Position numbers and translations under genes: made by a program. Shown here piece after piece: positions 52,085 through 61,747 of a stretch of DNA of 64,000 nt. The first letter of the stretch is position 1. Each line of letters starts with the position of its first letter. The stretch is from Bacillus oleivorans (GTDB taxonomy: Bacteria > Bacillota > Bacilli > Bacillales > JC228): the NCBI RefSeq assembly GCF_900207585.1, contig NZ_OAOP01000009.1:148647-212646 (forward strand), given 5' to 3'. Under the pieces are notes generated by a model that had not been told where the DNA came from, did no database searches, and saw nothing but the letters and a program-made list of their open reading frames with translations.

Positions 52085-53227
52085 ATGACATTTCTTCGTG
52101 ATACATGGGCAGAAGTAAATTTAGATGCGATTGAATGGAACGTTAAAAAAATGAGGGAGTTTCTTTCAGATGACGTTCAAATTATGGCAGTTGTGAAAGC
52201 GAACGCATACGGGCATGGAGATCTAGAGGTTGCCGAGACTGCACTTGAATCAGGTGCCAGTATGGTAGCTGTCGCAATTTTAGACGAAGCCATTGCACTT
52301 CGAAAAAAAGGGATAAAAGCTCCGATTTTAGTATTAGGTGCATCAAGACCTGAGGATGCTCCGCTTGCAGCTGCCCATGATATATCGGTGACGGTTTTTC
52401 AAGCAGGATGGCTTGTAAAAGCAGAACGGCATCTTGGTATCCATCCTTTAAAAATTCATATTAAATGTGATACGGGAATGGGTCGCTTAGGGGTCCTAAG
52501 TTTTTCAGAATTAAACGAACTGGTGCAAATGGTAAAGCAATCCCCTCAGTTCATCTGGGAAGGGATCTACACCCACTTTGCTACAGCTGATCAGATAGAT
52601 GAACGCTATTTTCAAAAGCAGCTGACCATGTTTGATTCTTGGATGGAACAGCTTGACGAGAAACCAAGTATGATTCATGCAAGCAATAGTGCAGCGGCTA
52701 TGAAGCAAGATAGTAAGAAATTTAATGCAATCCGAATGGGAATATCGATGTACGGCCTTTCTCCGTCCCCAGAAATTAAACCATTTCTTCCATTTGAACT
52801 AAAGCCAGCATTGTCCCTTTATACAAAAATAGTTCATGTGAAGCGGGTCGAAAAGGGATCGGCTATAAGCTACGGAAACACCTATGTAGCTGAACAGGGT
52901 GAATGGATTGCTACACTTCCGATTGGGTATGCAGATGGATGGATTCGAAAAAATCAGGGAAAAGACGTTTCCCTTGAAGGGATTCGGGTTCCGATTGTAG
53001 GAAGAGTCTGCATGGATCAATGTATGATTAAACTTCCTGATTATTACCCTGAAGGAACAAAGGTTTGTTTAATTGGAGAAGTTGTCACCATAGATGAGGT
53101 AGCTGAACGCCTGGATACCATTAATTATGAAGTGGCATGTATGATATCCAGCCGGGTTCCGCGCATCTTTATAAAAAACAACCAAAGAAAGGCAGTAAAA
53201 AATATAATTTTAGATCAAACTCCCTAA
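52085..53227 (+). CDS. alr: Alanine racemase
   Basis: This 380-residue PLP enzyme converts L-alanine to D-alanine, the substrate of Ddl. The PLP lysine is Lys38 in VVKANAYGHG, and the second catalytic residue is the Tyr in ISYGNTYVA. The C-terminal barrel-to-beta region has CMDQCMIKL. I choose ATG at 52085; a TTG at 52061 is less likely. The spacing to AAGGGG is a little long. In B. subtilis alr also precedes the ndoAI-ndoA pair. Confidence 0.93.
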   Translation: MTFLRDTWAEVNLDAIEWNVKKMREFLSDDVQIMAVVKANAYGHGDLEVAETALESGASMVAVAILDEAIALRKKGIKAPILVLGASRPEDAPLAAAHDISVTVFQAGWLVKAERHLGIHPLKIHIKCDTGMGRLGVLSFSELNELVQMVKQSPQFIWEGIYTHFATADQIDERYFQKQLTMFDSWMEQLDEKPSMIHASNSAAAMKQDSKKFNAIRMGISMYGLSPSPEIKPFLPFELKPALSLYTKIVHVKRVEKGSAISYGNTYVAEQGEWIATLPIGYADGWIRKNQGKDVSLEGIRVPIVGRVCMDQCMIKLPDYYPEGTKVCLIGEVVTIDEVAERLDTINYEVACMISSRVPRIFIKNNQRKAVKNIILDQTP

Positions 53228-53363
53228 TTTCATGCATAAAGGACAGACCTTTTTGCTTATAATAGAGAGGAATTGTTAGGATATCCTTTTCATAGCTAGG
53301 TTTACGTGTTATCATAGTAACAGCATTGAATAGAGGTCTTTAGTGTAAGTGGAGGTGTAGCTT

Positions 53364-53645
53364 GTGTCAGATCCAAGCCTTACAACAGAAATAACTGTTC
53401 GGCTACCGAAACAACTTGTTTCCGAACTTGACAGCTATGCGGATAGTGAAAATTTGAATCTGAATGAACTCATTTATCGTGCAACGAACATGTATCTGCG
53501 TGAAAGAAAGAAAAGACAAATCCGAGAATCAATGAGAAGAGGCTATATGGAAATGTCCAAAATTAACCTCTCAATTGCTTCGGAAGCGTTTCAAGCGGAA
53601 TATGAGGCAGAACATACCGTAGAAAAGCTGGTCAGCGGGGGATAA
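53364..53645 (+). CDS. ndoAI: Antitoxin NdoAI (ribbon-helix-helix)
   Basis: This 93-residue protein has an N-terminal ribbon-helix-helix ([39 protein letters not shown]) that binds DNA and a C-terminal part that blocks the toxin. It starts with GTG after GGAGGTG. It lies four bases before the toxin gene. It matches B. subtilis EndoAI. Confidence 0.92.
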   Translation: MSDPSLTTEITVRLPKQLVSELDSYADSENLNLNELIYRATNMYLRERKKRQIRESMRRGYMEMSKINLSIASEAFQAEYEAEHTVEKLVSGG

Positions 53646-53649
53646 GTAT

Positions 53650-54000
53650 TTGATTGTGAAACGTGGCGACGTATATTTTGCTGACCTTTCCCCTGTCGTT
53701 GGTTCTGAACAAGGTGGAGTAAGACCTGTACTCATTATCCAGAACGATATCGGGAATCGGTTTAGCCCCACTGTGATAGTCGCGGCGATAACAGCACAAA
53801 TTCAAAAAGCAAAGCTCCCAACTCACGTTGAAATTGATGCAGCACGTTACGGTTTTGAACGTGATTCTGTCATACTGTTGGAACAAATTCGAACGATTGA
53901 TAAACAGCGATTGACGGATAAGATCACTCATTTAGATGAAGAAATGATGGAAAAAGTGGATGAAGCGCTACAGATTAGCCTAGGTCTCATTCACTTTTAA
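53650..54000 (+). CDS. ndoA: mRNA interferase NdoA (MazF family)
   Basis: This 116-residue toxin cleaves RNA at UACAU-type sites in B. subtilis. The MazF pattern is clear: [27 protein letters not shown] with the catalytic Arg and Thr regions, and [10 protein letters not shown]. The TTG start follows GGGGGATAAG. It is neutralised by NdoAI. Its position just before the sigB module matches B. subtilis. Confidence 0.95.
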   Translation: MIVKRGDVYFADLSPVVGSEQGGVRPVLIIQNDIGNRFSPTVIVAAITAQIQKAKLPTHVEIDAARYGFERDSVILLEQIRTIDKQRLTDKITHLDEEMMEKVDEALQISLGLIHF

Positions 54001-54005
54001 AATCA

Positions 54006-54032
54006 GTAGCGCTCTATTTAGGGCGTTTTTTC
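54006..54032 (+). terminator. Terminator of ndoA
   Basis: A GCGCTC / GGGCGT stem with loop TATTTA is followed by TTTTT. Confidence 0.65.
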
Positions 54033-54103
54033 ATACATATTATAGACTGAATTGCCGTCGCGGCTATTAAATATTTTTTATATCAGGTGTTTCTGCCACT
54101 AGA

Positions 54104-54136
54104 AGAGCAAGCTAATTTGATTAGCTTGCTTTTTTC
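54104..54136 (+). terminator. Second, strong terminator before rsbRA
   Basis: AGCAAGCTAA pairs with TTAGCTTGCT around TTTGA and is followed by TTTTTCC. It lies 70 bases after the first terminator, with no gene between. Confidence 0.85.
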
Positions 54137-54318
54137 CTGTCGCGAAAGTAAATAGTTATATTCGTTTGCAAAATTAAAATACGATATAATATAGATAATT
54201 TATATAATATCTAAAATTTCAAACTGGCCATTTATACTACAAATACTTCACAATCTTGTTACAACCTGTTACCAGACTGAGTGGTGAGTATGATTTGTGG
54301 TAAGATAAGGAGGATTTT

Positions 54319-55146
54319 ATGCATAGTCGCTTAGTAAATTTTTTGCAGGAGAAGGAAGAGGAAATAACAGATAGTTGGATTGAAAAAATGAAGGAAAGCA
54401 TAGATCAAGGCTATGAAACCTCTGTTTCCGGCCAAGTATTTCAATCAACGGCACAGGAATTTATCCGTCTCACTATAGCCTATATTTCAGAGACTAATTC
54501 ATCTTCATTGTCGATTCATCAATTTATAGAGAAGATTGTTCATATGGGTTGGACACTAGATCTTGTTACAACGGGATTCATCCATTTTAAAACAATGATC
54601 AATGAATGGCTGGAAAAGGCAGAGTTAACAAAAGATGAGCAGCTTGCTCTTTATCTCGAATTAGAACAAAAGATAATCTCCTTATACAAAACGGTCGTGA
54701 CCAAATATACAGAAGCATGGGAAAGAACTGTCTCTCTTCAAAAAACAGCTTTACGCGAGCTATCCGCTCCTTTAATTCCTGTTTTTGAAGGTATTTGTGT
54801 TATGCCGTTAATTGGCACTATTGATACGGAACGGGCGAAACAAATAATGGAAACTTTATTGTCGGGTGTAGTTAAATATCGTTCAGAAGTCGTGTTAATT
54901 GATATAACTGGTGTACCTGTAGTCGATACGATGGTAGCTCATCACCTAATAAAGGTTGCAGAAGCTATTAGTTTAGTAGGTTCAAAGTGTATGCTGGCTG
55001 GGATCCGGCCTGAAATAGCACAAACGATTATTAATATTGGCATAAATTTAGATAATGTTCTTACAAACAATACCCTGCAAAAAGGTATGGAAAAAGCGTT
55101 AGAGATGACTAATCGCAAAATCGTGCGATTGGAGGGATCCGAATGA
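54319..55146 (+). CDS. rsbRA: Stressosome component RsbRA
   Basis: This 275-residue protein has a non-haem globin-like N-terminal sensor domain (residues 1-145) and a C-terminal STAS domain. The phosphorylation sites match Thr170 (GTIDTERAK) and Thr204 ([10 protein letters not shown]). With RsbS it builds the stressosome that holds RsbT. ATG follows AAGGAGG. The stop overlaps the rsbS start by four bases. Confidence 0.93.
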   Translation: MHSRLVNFLQEKEEEITDSWIEKMKESIDQGYETSVSGQVFQSTAQEFIRLTIAYISETNSSSLSIHQFIEKIVHMGWTLDLVTTGFIHFKTMINEWLEKAELTKDEQLALYLELEQKIISLYKTVVTKYTEAWERTVSLQKTALRELSAPLIPVFEGICVMPLIGTIDTERAKQIMETLLSGVVKYRSEVVLIDITGVPVVDTMVAHHLIKVAEAISLVGSKCMLAGIRPEIAQTIINIGINLDNVLTNNTLQKGMEKALEMTNRKIVRLEGSE

Positions 55147-55499
55147 GAATACCAATATTGAAGCTTCATGATATTTTATTAGTTTCAATTCAGTGGGAAC
55201 TCGATGATCAAACGGCATTACAGTTTCAAGAGGATTTACTGCAGAAAATTCATGAGACTGGTGCTAAAGGGGTTGTAATCGATATTACAGCCATAGACTT
55301 TATTGATTCATTTATTGCAAAGGTACTTGGAGATGTAATTCAAATGTCTAAGTTAATGGGAACCCGGGTTGTAATTACTGGAATTCAGCCTGCGGTTGCT
55401 ATAACGCTAGTTGAGCTTGGTGTTTCCCTAAATGATATTACAACCGCGCTAGATTTTGAGAAAGGTTTGGAGAAACTTAAGCAGGAATTGGGGGATTAA
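55143..55499 (+). CDS. rsbS: Stressosome scaffold RsbS
   Basis: This 118-residue STAS protein carries the kinase target Ser56 ([13 protein letters not shown]), equal to Ser59 of B. subtilis. It is phosphorylated by RsbT when stress arrives. The ATGA overlap with rsbRA shows coupled translation. Confidence 0.94.
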   Translation: MRIPILKLHDILLVSIQWELDDQTALQFQEDLLQKIHETGAKGVVIDITAIDFIDSFIAKVLGDVIQMSKLMGTRVVITGIQPAVAITLVELGVSLNDITTALDFEKGLEKLKQELGD

Positions 55500-55502
55500 T
55501 GT

Positions 55503-55904
55503 ATGGCGAACCAGTCCTATGTTCAAATTGATAATGAATGGGACATTGTAGCGGCTCGCCAGCTAGGCCGTGAACTTGCTAAAGAGATTGGATTTAGTAC
55601 AGTTGACCAAGCTCGCATCACGACCGCGATAAGTGAATTAGCACGTAACATTTATCTATATGCTGGAAAAGGGACCATAATCCTACATAAGATAAATAAT
55701 GTGGGAAAAGTGGGGCTAAAAATTGTAGCCGAAGATGAAGGGCCAGGAATTCCTGATATTAGAAAGGCGATGGAAGATGGTTTTTCGACTTCAGGGGGTT
55801 TAGGGGCAGGATTGCCTGGTGTAAAACGATTAATGGATTATTTTACGGTCGACTCCGATGTAGGAAAGGGGACGCACATTGAAGTGATTAAGTGGCTTCG
55901 TTAG
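55503..55904 (+). CDS. rsbT: Serine/threonine kinase RsbT
   Basis: This 133-residue GHKL kinase has AISELARNI (N box), DEGPGIPD (G1 box) and GGLGAGLPG (G2 box). It phosphorylates RsbS and RsbR, and then leaves to activate RsbU. ATG lies four bases past rsbS. Confidence 0.94.
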   Translation: MANQSYVQIDNEWDIVAARQLGRELAKEIGFSTVDQARITTAISELARNIYLYAGKGTIILHKINNVGKVGLKIVAEDEGPGIPDIRKAMEDGFSTSGGLGAGLPGVKRLMDYFTVDSDVGKGTHIEVIKWLR

Positions 55905-55915
55905 GAGGATAAAAG

Positions 55916-56926
55916 ATGAGCTTCCGTGATGAGTTAGAGCTTCAATATAAATCGATCTTAAACGATTTCCTGCAGGAACCTTCAGAAGGGGTCTTATACC
56001 AAGCTCAAAATTTTAGTAAGAAAGCAATTGAACAAGGAATATCTCCAGAGGAAATCGTAAGTTTTCATCGGAACAGTTTAATTGAATTAATGACAAGCGG
56101 CGGCGGAAATTTCATTCGCTCCTTTGATTTATTGTTAGAGGTTATGATGGGCTATGGCATCGCCTATCGTGAATATCTAAGTCTTCGTGACAAACAGGCT
56201 GAATTTAAAACGGAGATAGAAATAGCGGCAAATGTCCAACAGTCCCTTTTAGATACCGAAATACCCCAAATCGATTACTTGGATATTGGGGCTATTAGTG
56301 TACCTGCAAGGCATATGAACGGCGATTATTTTCACTTTGTTCATGATGAAACCAATTGCGTCAGTATAGCGATTGCGGATGTAATCGGAAAAGGAATTCC
56401 TGCAGCGCTTTGCATGTCGATGATTAAATACGCCATGGATTCATTGCCTGAACACCGGCCAGATCCTCGTTATGTGCTAGAAAACTTAAATCGTATTGTT
56501 GAACAGAATGTGGACCCTAGCATGTTTATTACGATGTTCTATGGGATGTATAATCCTAACTCACATCATTTCACCTATGCTTCTGCGGGTCATGAACCGG
56601 GGATCTACTACCATGCAAGTGATGATAGATTTGAAGAATTAGAAGCGAGAGGCTTAATGCTGGGTGTTAACCGTTATACGAAATACAAACAATATGCCAA
56701 AACGATTGAGCCCAATGATATGATTATCCTTTTGTCAGACGGTGTCGCAGAATGCAGGATTGACGATCATTTTATTGAACGGGAAACGTTACTCGCATCA
56801 ATGAAAAAATATATGCACTTGCCTGCACAGGAAATGGTGAACCAGATCTATAAAAAGTTAGAAAAACTTCAAGACTTTGAGCTTCGCGATGATTTCACGT
56901 TGATTGTTTTAAAAAGAAAGGTTTGA
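55916..56926 (+). CDS. rsbU: PP2C phosphatase RsbU
   Basis: This 336-residue protein has an N-terminal RsbT-binding helical domain (residues 1-110) and a PPM phosphatase domain with the metal motifs NGDYFHF, ADVIGKGIPAA, SAGHEPG and LLSDGVAE. It removes phosphate from RsbV-P. ATG follows AGGAGG. Confidence 0.94.
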   Translation: MSFRDELELQYKSILNDFLQEPSEGVLYQAQNFSKKAIEQGISPEEIVSFHRNSLIELMTSGGGNFIRSFDLLLEVMMGYGIAYREYLSLRDKQAEFKTEIEIAANVQQSLLDTEIPQIDYLDIGAISVPARHMNGDYFHFVHDETNCVSIAIADVIGKGIPAALCMSMIKYAMDSLPEHRPDPRYVLENLNRIVEQNVDPSMFITMFYGMYNPNSHHFTYASAGHEPGIYYHASDDRFEELEARGLMLGVNRYTKYKQYAKTIEPNDMIILLSDGVAECRIDDHFIERETLLASMKKYMHLPAQEMVNQIYKKLEKLQDFELRDDFTLIVLKRKV

Positions 56927-56946
56927 CGTACAAGAGTAACGGGTAA
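56921..56946 (+). promoter_or_regulatory. Sigma-B promoter for rsbV-rsbW-sigB-rsbX
   Basis: GTTTGA (56921-56926), 14-base spacer, GGGTAA (56941-56946). It resembles the sigma-B consensus GTTTAA-N12-15-GGGTAT. The -35 box overlaps the rsbU stop codon. It allows positive autoregulation of the last four genes. Confidence 0.8.
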
Positions 56947-56982
56947 GGATTAATAGAGAACGCTAAAGAGGGTGGCAAGCTG

Positions 56983-57315
56983 ATGAATATAGCGATCGAT
57001 GTCAAACAAATGGGTCATCAAGATCACGTTCTAGTTGGCGGTGAGATTGATGCGTATACAGCACCAAAATTACGTGAAATTCTATTCCCCTTATCTGAGA
57101 AAAAGGGTGTTCATATTGTTGTTGATTTAGGGAATGTTTCCTATATGGATAGTACCGGGCTTGGCGTTTTTGTTGGCGTCTACAAAAATGTCCGTTCCAA
57201 TGATGGGACTCTTTTGTTAGTGGGACTATCAGACCGTTTGAAGCGTCTGTTTACGATAACAGGATTAGCTGACATCATGAATATCGAAAGCCGTGCAGAG
57301 GGTGGAACCTTATGA
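56983..57315 (+). CDS. rsbV: Anti-anti-sigma factor RsbV
   Basis: This 110-residue STAS protein carries the phosphorylation site Ser57 (YMDSTGLG). Unphosphorylated, it binds RsbW and frees sigma-B. The sigma-B promoter lies just upstream. Start ATG follows AGAGGGTGGCAAGC. Confidence 0.94.
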   Translation: MNIAIDVKQMGHQDHVLVGGEIDAYTAPKLREILFPLSEKKGVHIVVDLGNVSYMDSTGLGVFVGVYKNVRSNDGTLLLVGLSDRLKRLFTITGLADIMNIESRAEGGTL

Positions 57316-57791
57316 ATGAAAAATATGAATACATTGAAATGAAGATCCCATCTAAGCCAGAGTACGTTGGAGTCATTCGTCTGACTCTTTCAGGAATAGC
57401 GAGTCGAATGGGTTTTTCCTACGACGAAATTGAAGATTTAAAAATCGCCACCAGTGAGGCCGTAACCAACGCAGTCCAGCATGCATATCGGTCGTCTGAG
57501 ATTGGAGATGTTTTAGTAGGGTTTGCCATCTTTACGGACCGGCTGGAGGTTATTGTTTCAGATAGAGGGAAAACGTTTGATTTGGAAAAAGTAAGAGGGG
57601 AAACGGGTCCTTATAAAGAGACAAATTCCACAAGTGTGGAGGTACTGCGAGAGGGTGGACTAGGTCTTTACTTAATCGAAACACTGATGGATCATGTTCG
57701 AATTCACCAGCAAGATGGGGTGACTGTCCTAATGACGAAGTACCTCGAGGGAGAGCAGGTGGAAAGGGATGCCAGAACAATCTCAACTTAA
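57312..57791 (+). CDS. rsbW: Anti-sigma factor kinase RsbW
   Basis: This 159-residue GHKL kinase has ATSEAVTNAVQHAY, VSDRGKTFDL and REGGLGLYLIE. It binds sigma-B or RsbV and phosphorylates RsbV. The ATGA overlap with rsbV and the 23-base overlap with sigB show tight coupling. Confidence 0.94.
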   Translation: MNEKYEYIEMKIPSKPEYVGVIRLTLSGIASRMGFSYDEIEDLKIATSEAVTNAVQHAYRSSEIGDVLVGFAIFTDRLEVIVSDRGKTFDLEKVRGETGPYKETNSTSVEVLREGGLGLYLIETLMDHVRIHQQDGVTVLMTKYLEGEQVERDARTIST

Positions 57792-58554
57792 ATCTACAGA
57801 AAAAGGGCAAATAAATAAGTGGATACACGATTATCAGGATAAACAGGACGAAGAAGCTCAGGCTAACCTTATTCAGCATTATAAAGCACTTGTTGAAAGT
57901 ATTGCCCGAAAGTATTCCAAAAACAGTTCATACCACGAGGATATTGTTCAAGTAGGTATGATTGGTTTATTAGGAGCTATAAAACGTTACGATGAAACGT
58001 ACAATAAAAGTTTTGAGTCTTTTGCCGTTCCAACCATTATTGGCGAGATTAAAAGATTTTTGCGTGACCAGACTTGGAGTGTGCATGTGCCAAGGAGAAT
58101 TAAAGAACTCGGACCTAAAATTAAATCAGTGGTTGAAAAGTTAACAAATGAATTGGAACGATCTCCTAAAATTGCTGAAATTGCTAAGATTCTGGATGTC
58201 GAGGAAGAAGAAGTATTAGAAGCGATGGAAATGGGGAAAAGCTACCAGGCATTATCAATCGATCGTGCCATTGAGGCTGATACAGATGGAGGAACTGTCA
58301 CTCTTCTCGATCTGGTCGGAAAACCCGATGATGGCTTTGAAAAAGTTCAGCAAAAATTAGTGCTTGAAAAAGTGCTGCATGTGTTATCAGAACGGGAAAG
58401 ACTTATTATTCAATATACATTCTTAGAAAACCTTAGTCAGAAAGAAGCGGGTGAGAAGCTGCATATTTCTCAAATGCATGTTTCTAGGCTACAGCGCAGA
58501 GCAATCAAAAAACTTCAAGAAGCCATAAGTGCAGACTTTCTAGATTCGGAGTGA
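57769..58554 (+). CDS. sigB: Sigma factor SigB
   Basis: This 261-residue general stress sigma factor has region 2 (EDIVQVGMIGLLGAIKRYD to FAVPTIIGEIKRFLRDQTWSVHVPRR), region 3 and region 4 (LSQKEAGEKLHISQMHVSRLQRRAI). ATG follows GGTGGAAAGG inside the end of rsbW. Confidence 0.95.
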   Translation: MPEQSQLKSTEKGQINKWIHDYQDKQDEEAQANLIQHYKALVESIARKYSKNSSYHEDIVQVGMIGLLGAIKRYDETYNKSFESFAVPTIIGEIKRFLRDQTWSVHVPRRIKELGPKIKSVVEKLTNELERSPKIAEIAKILDVEEEEVLEAMEMGKSYQALSIDRAIEADTDGGTVTLLDLVGKPDDGFEKVQQKLVLEKVLHVLSERERLIIQYTFLENLSQKEAGEKLHISQMHVSRLQRRAIKKLQEAISADFLDSE

Positions 58555-58560
58555 CTGGTC

Positions 58561-59154
58561 TTGACCCATCTAAAAGATAAACACATTGAATTGTATACTT
58601 TTCAGTCGAAAAAAGAAGGAAAAAGCTATTGTGGAGACGCTTTTTTTTATTTTTCGGATGAAACGGGATTTCTTGCTATAGTAGCGGATGGGCTAGGCAG
58701 CGGAATCTTCGCGCATGAGTCTGCTGAAGCTGCGATTGAAGCTGCCAAACAGAACCGTCGCCAAGATGTAGAAACGATAATGAAGGCATGCAATCAAGCG
58801 TTGCTAAATAAAAGAGGCGCAGCAGTATCTGTTTTAAAAATTGATTACCATAACAAAGAGTTTACCTATAGCAGTGTAGGAAATGTTAAATTTTACTTTT
58901 TAAAGCAGGATGGGACCACGATTTATCCTTTACCTGTATACGGTTATCTTTCAGGTAAAAATCAGTTGTTTATCACCCAAACCTATAGGTATGAGGTTCC
59001 ATCGCGCTTTTTCATCCATACAGATGGTTTAAACGAGCTGGCAAGGAAAAGATATGTAAAAATGAACATCCCGCTAAAGTTTATATACCGGAATTTAACT
59101 GAGATCGTAGACAATCGGGACGATACTACTTTTCTGATCGGAAGTCTGCATTAA
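58561..59154 (+). CDS. rsbX: Phosphatase RsbX
   Basis: This 197-residue PP2C-like phosphatase dephosphorylates RsbS and RsbR to reset the stressosome. It has the GDAFFYF start, VADGLGSG and HTDGLNEL metal motifs. TTG start at 58561 follows GGAGTG. Confidence 0.92.
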   Translation: MTHLKDKHIELYTFQSKKEGKSYCGDAFFYFSDETGFLAIVADGLGSGIFAHESAEAAIEAAKQNRRQDVETIMKACNQALLNKRGAAVSVLKIDYHNKEFTYSSVGNVKFYFLKQDGTTIYPLPVYGYLSGKNQLFITQTYRYEVPSRFFIHTDGLNELARKRYVKMNIPLKFIYRNLTEIVDNRDDTTFLIGSLH

Positions 59155-59170
59155 TATATTTTCAAACATT

Positions 59171-59202
59171 GCCAAGGCTGTCATAGGGTCTTGGCTTTTT
59201 TA
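59171..59202 (+). terminator. Terminator of the sigB operon
   Basis: GCCAAG pairs with CTTGGC around a 13-base loop, with TTTTTTA after it. Confidence 0.8.
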
Positions 59203-59205
59203 GCA

Positions 59206-59226
59206 ATTACGGACCCAGTGTCCTAT
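59206..59226 (-). repeat. Fifth GGACA-type repeat unit
   Basis: Read on the minus strand it gives AGGACACTGGGTCCGTAAT, close to the units at 15164-15342. Confidence 0.5.
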
Positions 59227-59415
59227 GAAATCAGATAATCCGTCTATTTTTGAGCGATTACCGGAATTACAGTCCGTAAAAAATATGCAGCATTACATAA
59301 TGGGCTTCGCCGTTCTCTAAGAAGGGGCCCTTATCTGGAGTTAAAAAGTTAAACGAATGAAGGAAGAGTTTTTTGATACAATGTATATATTGATGGTAAA
59401 TGGAGGTTTTGCAGG

Positions 59416-61587
59416 TTGAGTACAGCAAAAGAGCAGGGAACCGATCTATATACAATCATTGCAAAGGAATTAAATGTTCGTGTATCCCAAGTAAAAAGTG
59501 TAATGACACTTATTGAAGAGGGAAATACCGTTCCCTTTATTGCCCGTTATCGAAAAGAAGCTACCGGGTCACTTGACGAGGTCGCGATACGAGCTATTAC
59601 GGAAAGGTGGACCTACTTAGATCATTTAACAAAGCGTAAAGAAGAAGTCATTCGACTAATCGAAGAGCAAAATAAATTAACACCTGAGTTAAAAGAAAGT
59701 ATTCTAAAATCGGACAAGCTGCAGGAGGTAGAAGATTTATATCGTCCGTATAAACAAAAGAGAAGAACCAGGGCAACCGTGGCGAAGGAAAAAGGATTGG
59801 AACCACTTGCCAATTGGATGTTGTCGTTCCCTTCTTCTGGAGAGGTCGAGGAGGAAGCCACTCAATATCTTTCTGAAGAAAAGGAAATATACTCAGCAGA
59901 GGAAGCGATCCAGGGTGCCGGTGACATCATTGCTGAAATGATTTCAGATGAAGCCTCATTAAGAAAATGGATTCGTAATGAAACATTCCGTCATGGCATT
60001 ATTGAAACAGCGGTCAAGGATCAAGAGAAGGACGAAAAAGGCGTATATGAGATGTACTATCAATACGAAGAACCTGTTTCAAAAATCGTTCCTCACCGAG
60101 TCCTGGCAATCAATCGCGGTGAAAAAGAAGACATTATTAGAGTAGGAATCAAACCTGATATTCAAAAAATTCTTGAATATATTCATAGTGCTTGGGTCAA
60201 AGATGAATCATCCGTTACAGCTCCATACATTAGAGCGGCAGCAGAGGATGGATATAAACGATTAATCCAGCCTTCGATCGAAAGAGAAATTAGAAATGAA
60301 CTGACAGAAAAAGCGGAAGAAAGAGCGATCAATATTTTCTCTGAGAATTTGCGGAATTTGCTTTTGCAGCCTCCGCTAAAAGGAAGTGTCATGTTGGGGG
60401 TTGACCCGGCGTATCGAACCGGATGCAAATTGGCTGTCGTGGATGACACAGGAAAAGTCCTATACATAGGCGTTATTTATCCGCATCCGCCTGTTTCAAA
60501 AAGAAATGAAGCAATAGAAAAAGTTAAAAAGGCAATTCAGGAATTTAATATTCAAATTATTGCGATTGGGAACGGTACTGCATCAAGGGAAACAGAACAA
60601 TTTATTGCTGAATTGCTAAAATCCCATTCTCTTTCTATTCCATATCTGATTGTAAACGAAGCTGGTGCGAGTGTTTATTCAGCATCTGACCTTGCCCGCG
60701 AGGAATTTCCTGATCTCCAAGTAGAGGAAAGATCTGCTGTATCGATAGCACGGCGTGTTCAGGATCCATTAGCAGAGCTGGTCAAAATTGATCCAAAATC
60801 AGTAGGAGTCGGACAATATCAGCATGATGTACAACAAAAGAAATTAAACGAAAAACTTACATTTGTAGTAGAAACAGTGGTAAACCAAGTTGGGGTCAAT
60901 GTGAACACTGCATCGCCTTCACTTTTACAATATGTTTCAGGACTTTCTAAAGCAGTTGCACAAAATATTGTTAAGCAGCGCGAGAAAGAAGGGAAATTCA
61001 AATCTAGAGACGAACTAAAAACAATCCCGAGACTAGGGGCAAAAACATATGAACAATGTATCGGGTTTCTAAGAATTCCCGATGGAGTGAATCCGCTAGA
61101 CAGAACGCCGATTCACCCAGAAACATATACGGAAGTAGGAATGCTCCTGCAAAAGCTGGGATTAAAAGAACAGCACATTGGGACTGATGAATTGAAGGAT
61201 GCAGTCAAGTCCATCTCAATTGAGGAGACAGCAGAGCAATTAAAAATAGGTGCCATTACATTAAAGGATATTTGCGAGGCACTGATTCGTCCGGAGAGGG
61301 ATCCGCGAGATGATTTGCCAAAACCTATATTAAAAACAGATGTACTAAAACTCGAAGATTTAGAAGCGGGTATGGAGCTGCAAGGCACGGTCCGGAATGT
61401 CGTAGACTTTGGAGCGTTTGTAGATATTGGTGTAAAACAAGATGGATTAGTCCATATTTCCAAATTGAGCCGCCAATTCGTAAAGCATCCGCTTGATGTT
61501 GTATCAGTCGGGGATATTGTTACCGTCTGGGTTGACTCAGTCGATCTAAAGAAGGGTCGAGTGGCTTTAACAATGCTGAAACCATAA
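59416..61587 (+). CDS. tex: Tex family RNA-binding protein (YdcI)
   Basis: This 723-residue protein has the Tex N-terminal region, a YqgF/RNase-H-like fold (MLGVDPAYRTGCKLAVVD), a helix-hairpin-helix pair (LLQYVSGLSKAVAQNI, LKTIPRLGAKTYEQC) and a C-terminal S1 domain (GTVRNVVDFGAFVDIG). Tex is linked to RNA and transcription processes. TTG at 59416 follows TGGAGG. It follows rsbX as in B. subtilis. Confidence 0.95.
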   Translation: MSTAKEQGTDLYTIIAKELNVRVSQVKSVMTLIEEGNTVPFIARYRKEATGSLDEVAIRAITERWTYLDHLTKRKEEVIRLIEEQNKLTPELKESILKSDKLQEVEDLYRPYKQKRRTRATVAKEKGLEPLANWMLSFPSSGEVEEEATQYLSEEKEIYSAEEAIQGAGDIIAEMISDEASLRKWIRNETFRHGIIETAVKDQEKDEKGVYEMYYQYEEPVSKIVPHRVLAINRGEKEDIIRVGIKPDIQKILEYIHSAWVKDESSVTAPYIRAAAEDGYKRLIQPSIEREIRNELTEKAEERAINIFSENLRNLLLQPPLKGSVMLGVDPAYRTGCKLAVVDDTGKVLYIGVIYPHPPVSKRNEAIEKVKKAIQEFNIQIIAIGNGTASRETEQFIAELLKSHSLSIPYLIVNEAGASVYSASDLAREEFPDLQVEERSAVSIARRVQDPLAELVKIDPKSVGVGQYQHDVQQKKLNEKLTFVVETVVNQVGVNVNTASPSLLQYVSGLSKAVAQNIVKQREKEGKFKSRDELKTIPRLGAKTYEQCIGFLRIPDGVNPLDRTPIHPETYTEVGMLLQKLGLKEQHIGTDELKDAVKSISIEETAEQLKIGAITLKDICEALIRPERDPRDDLPKPILKTDVLKLEDLEAGMELQGTVRNVVDFGAFVDIGVKQDGLVHISKLSRQFVKHPLDVVSVGDIVTVWVDSVDLKKGRVALTMLKP

Positions 61588-61593
61588 TGGAAT

Positions 61594-61676
61594 GAAAAAG
61601 GACCGGATCGGATGAACTAAAAGCCCAATTGTAACTGGCAATTGGAGATGCAGTTTCCGAAACGGCCCTTTTTCAT
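61594..61676. terminator. Branched hairpin after tex
   Basis: GAAAAAGG (61594-61601) pairs with CCTTTTTC (61668-61676), with CCAATTG/CAATTGG inside. T-rich ends on both strands suggest a two-way terminator for tex and cmpA. Confidence 0.6.
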
Positions 61677-61747
61677 AATAAGTAAGAAGATAACGAGAGT
61701 ATTGTTTGTTATGTGGTCAAAAATCAAAGTTGGCCTACGAATTGATA

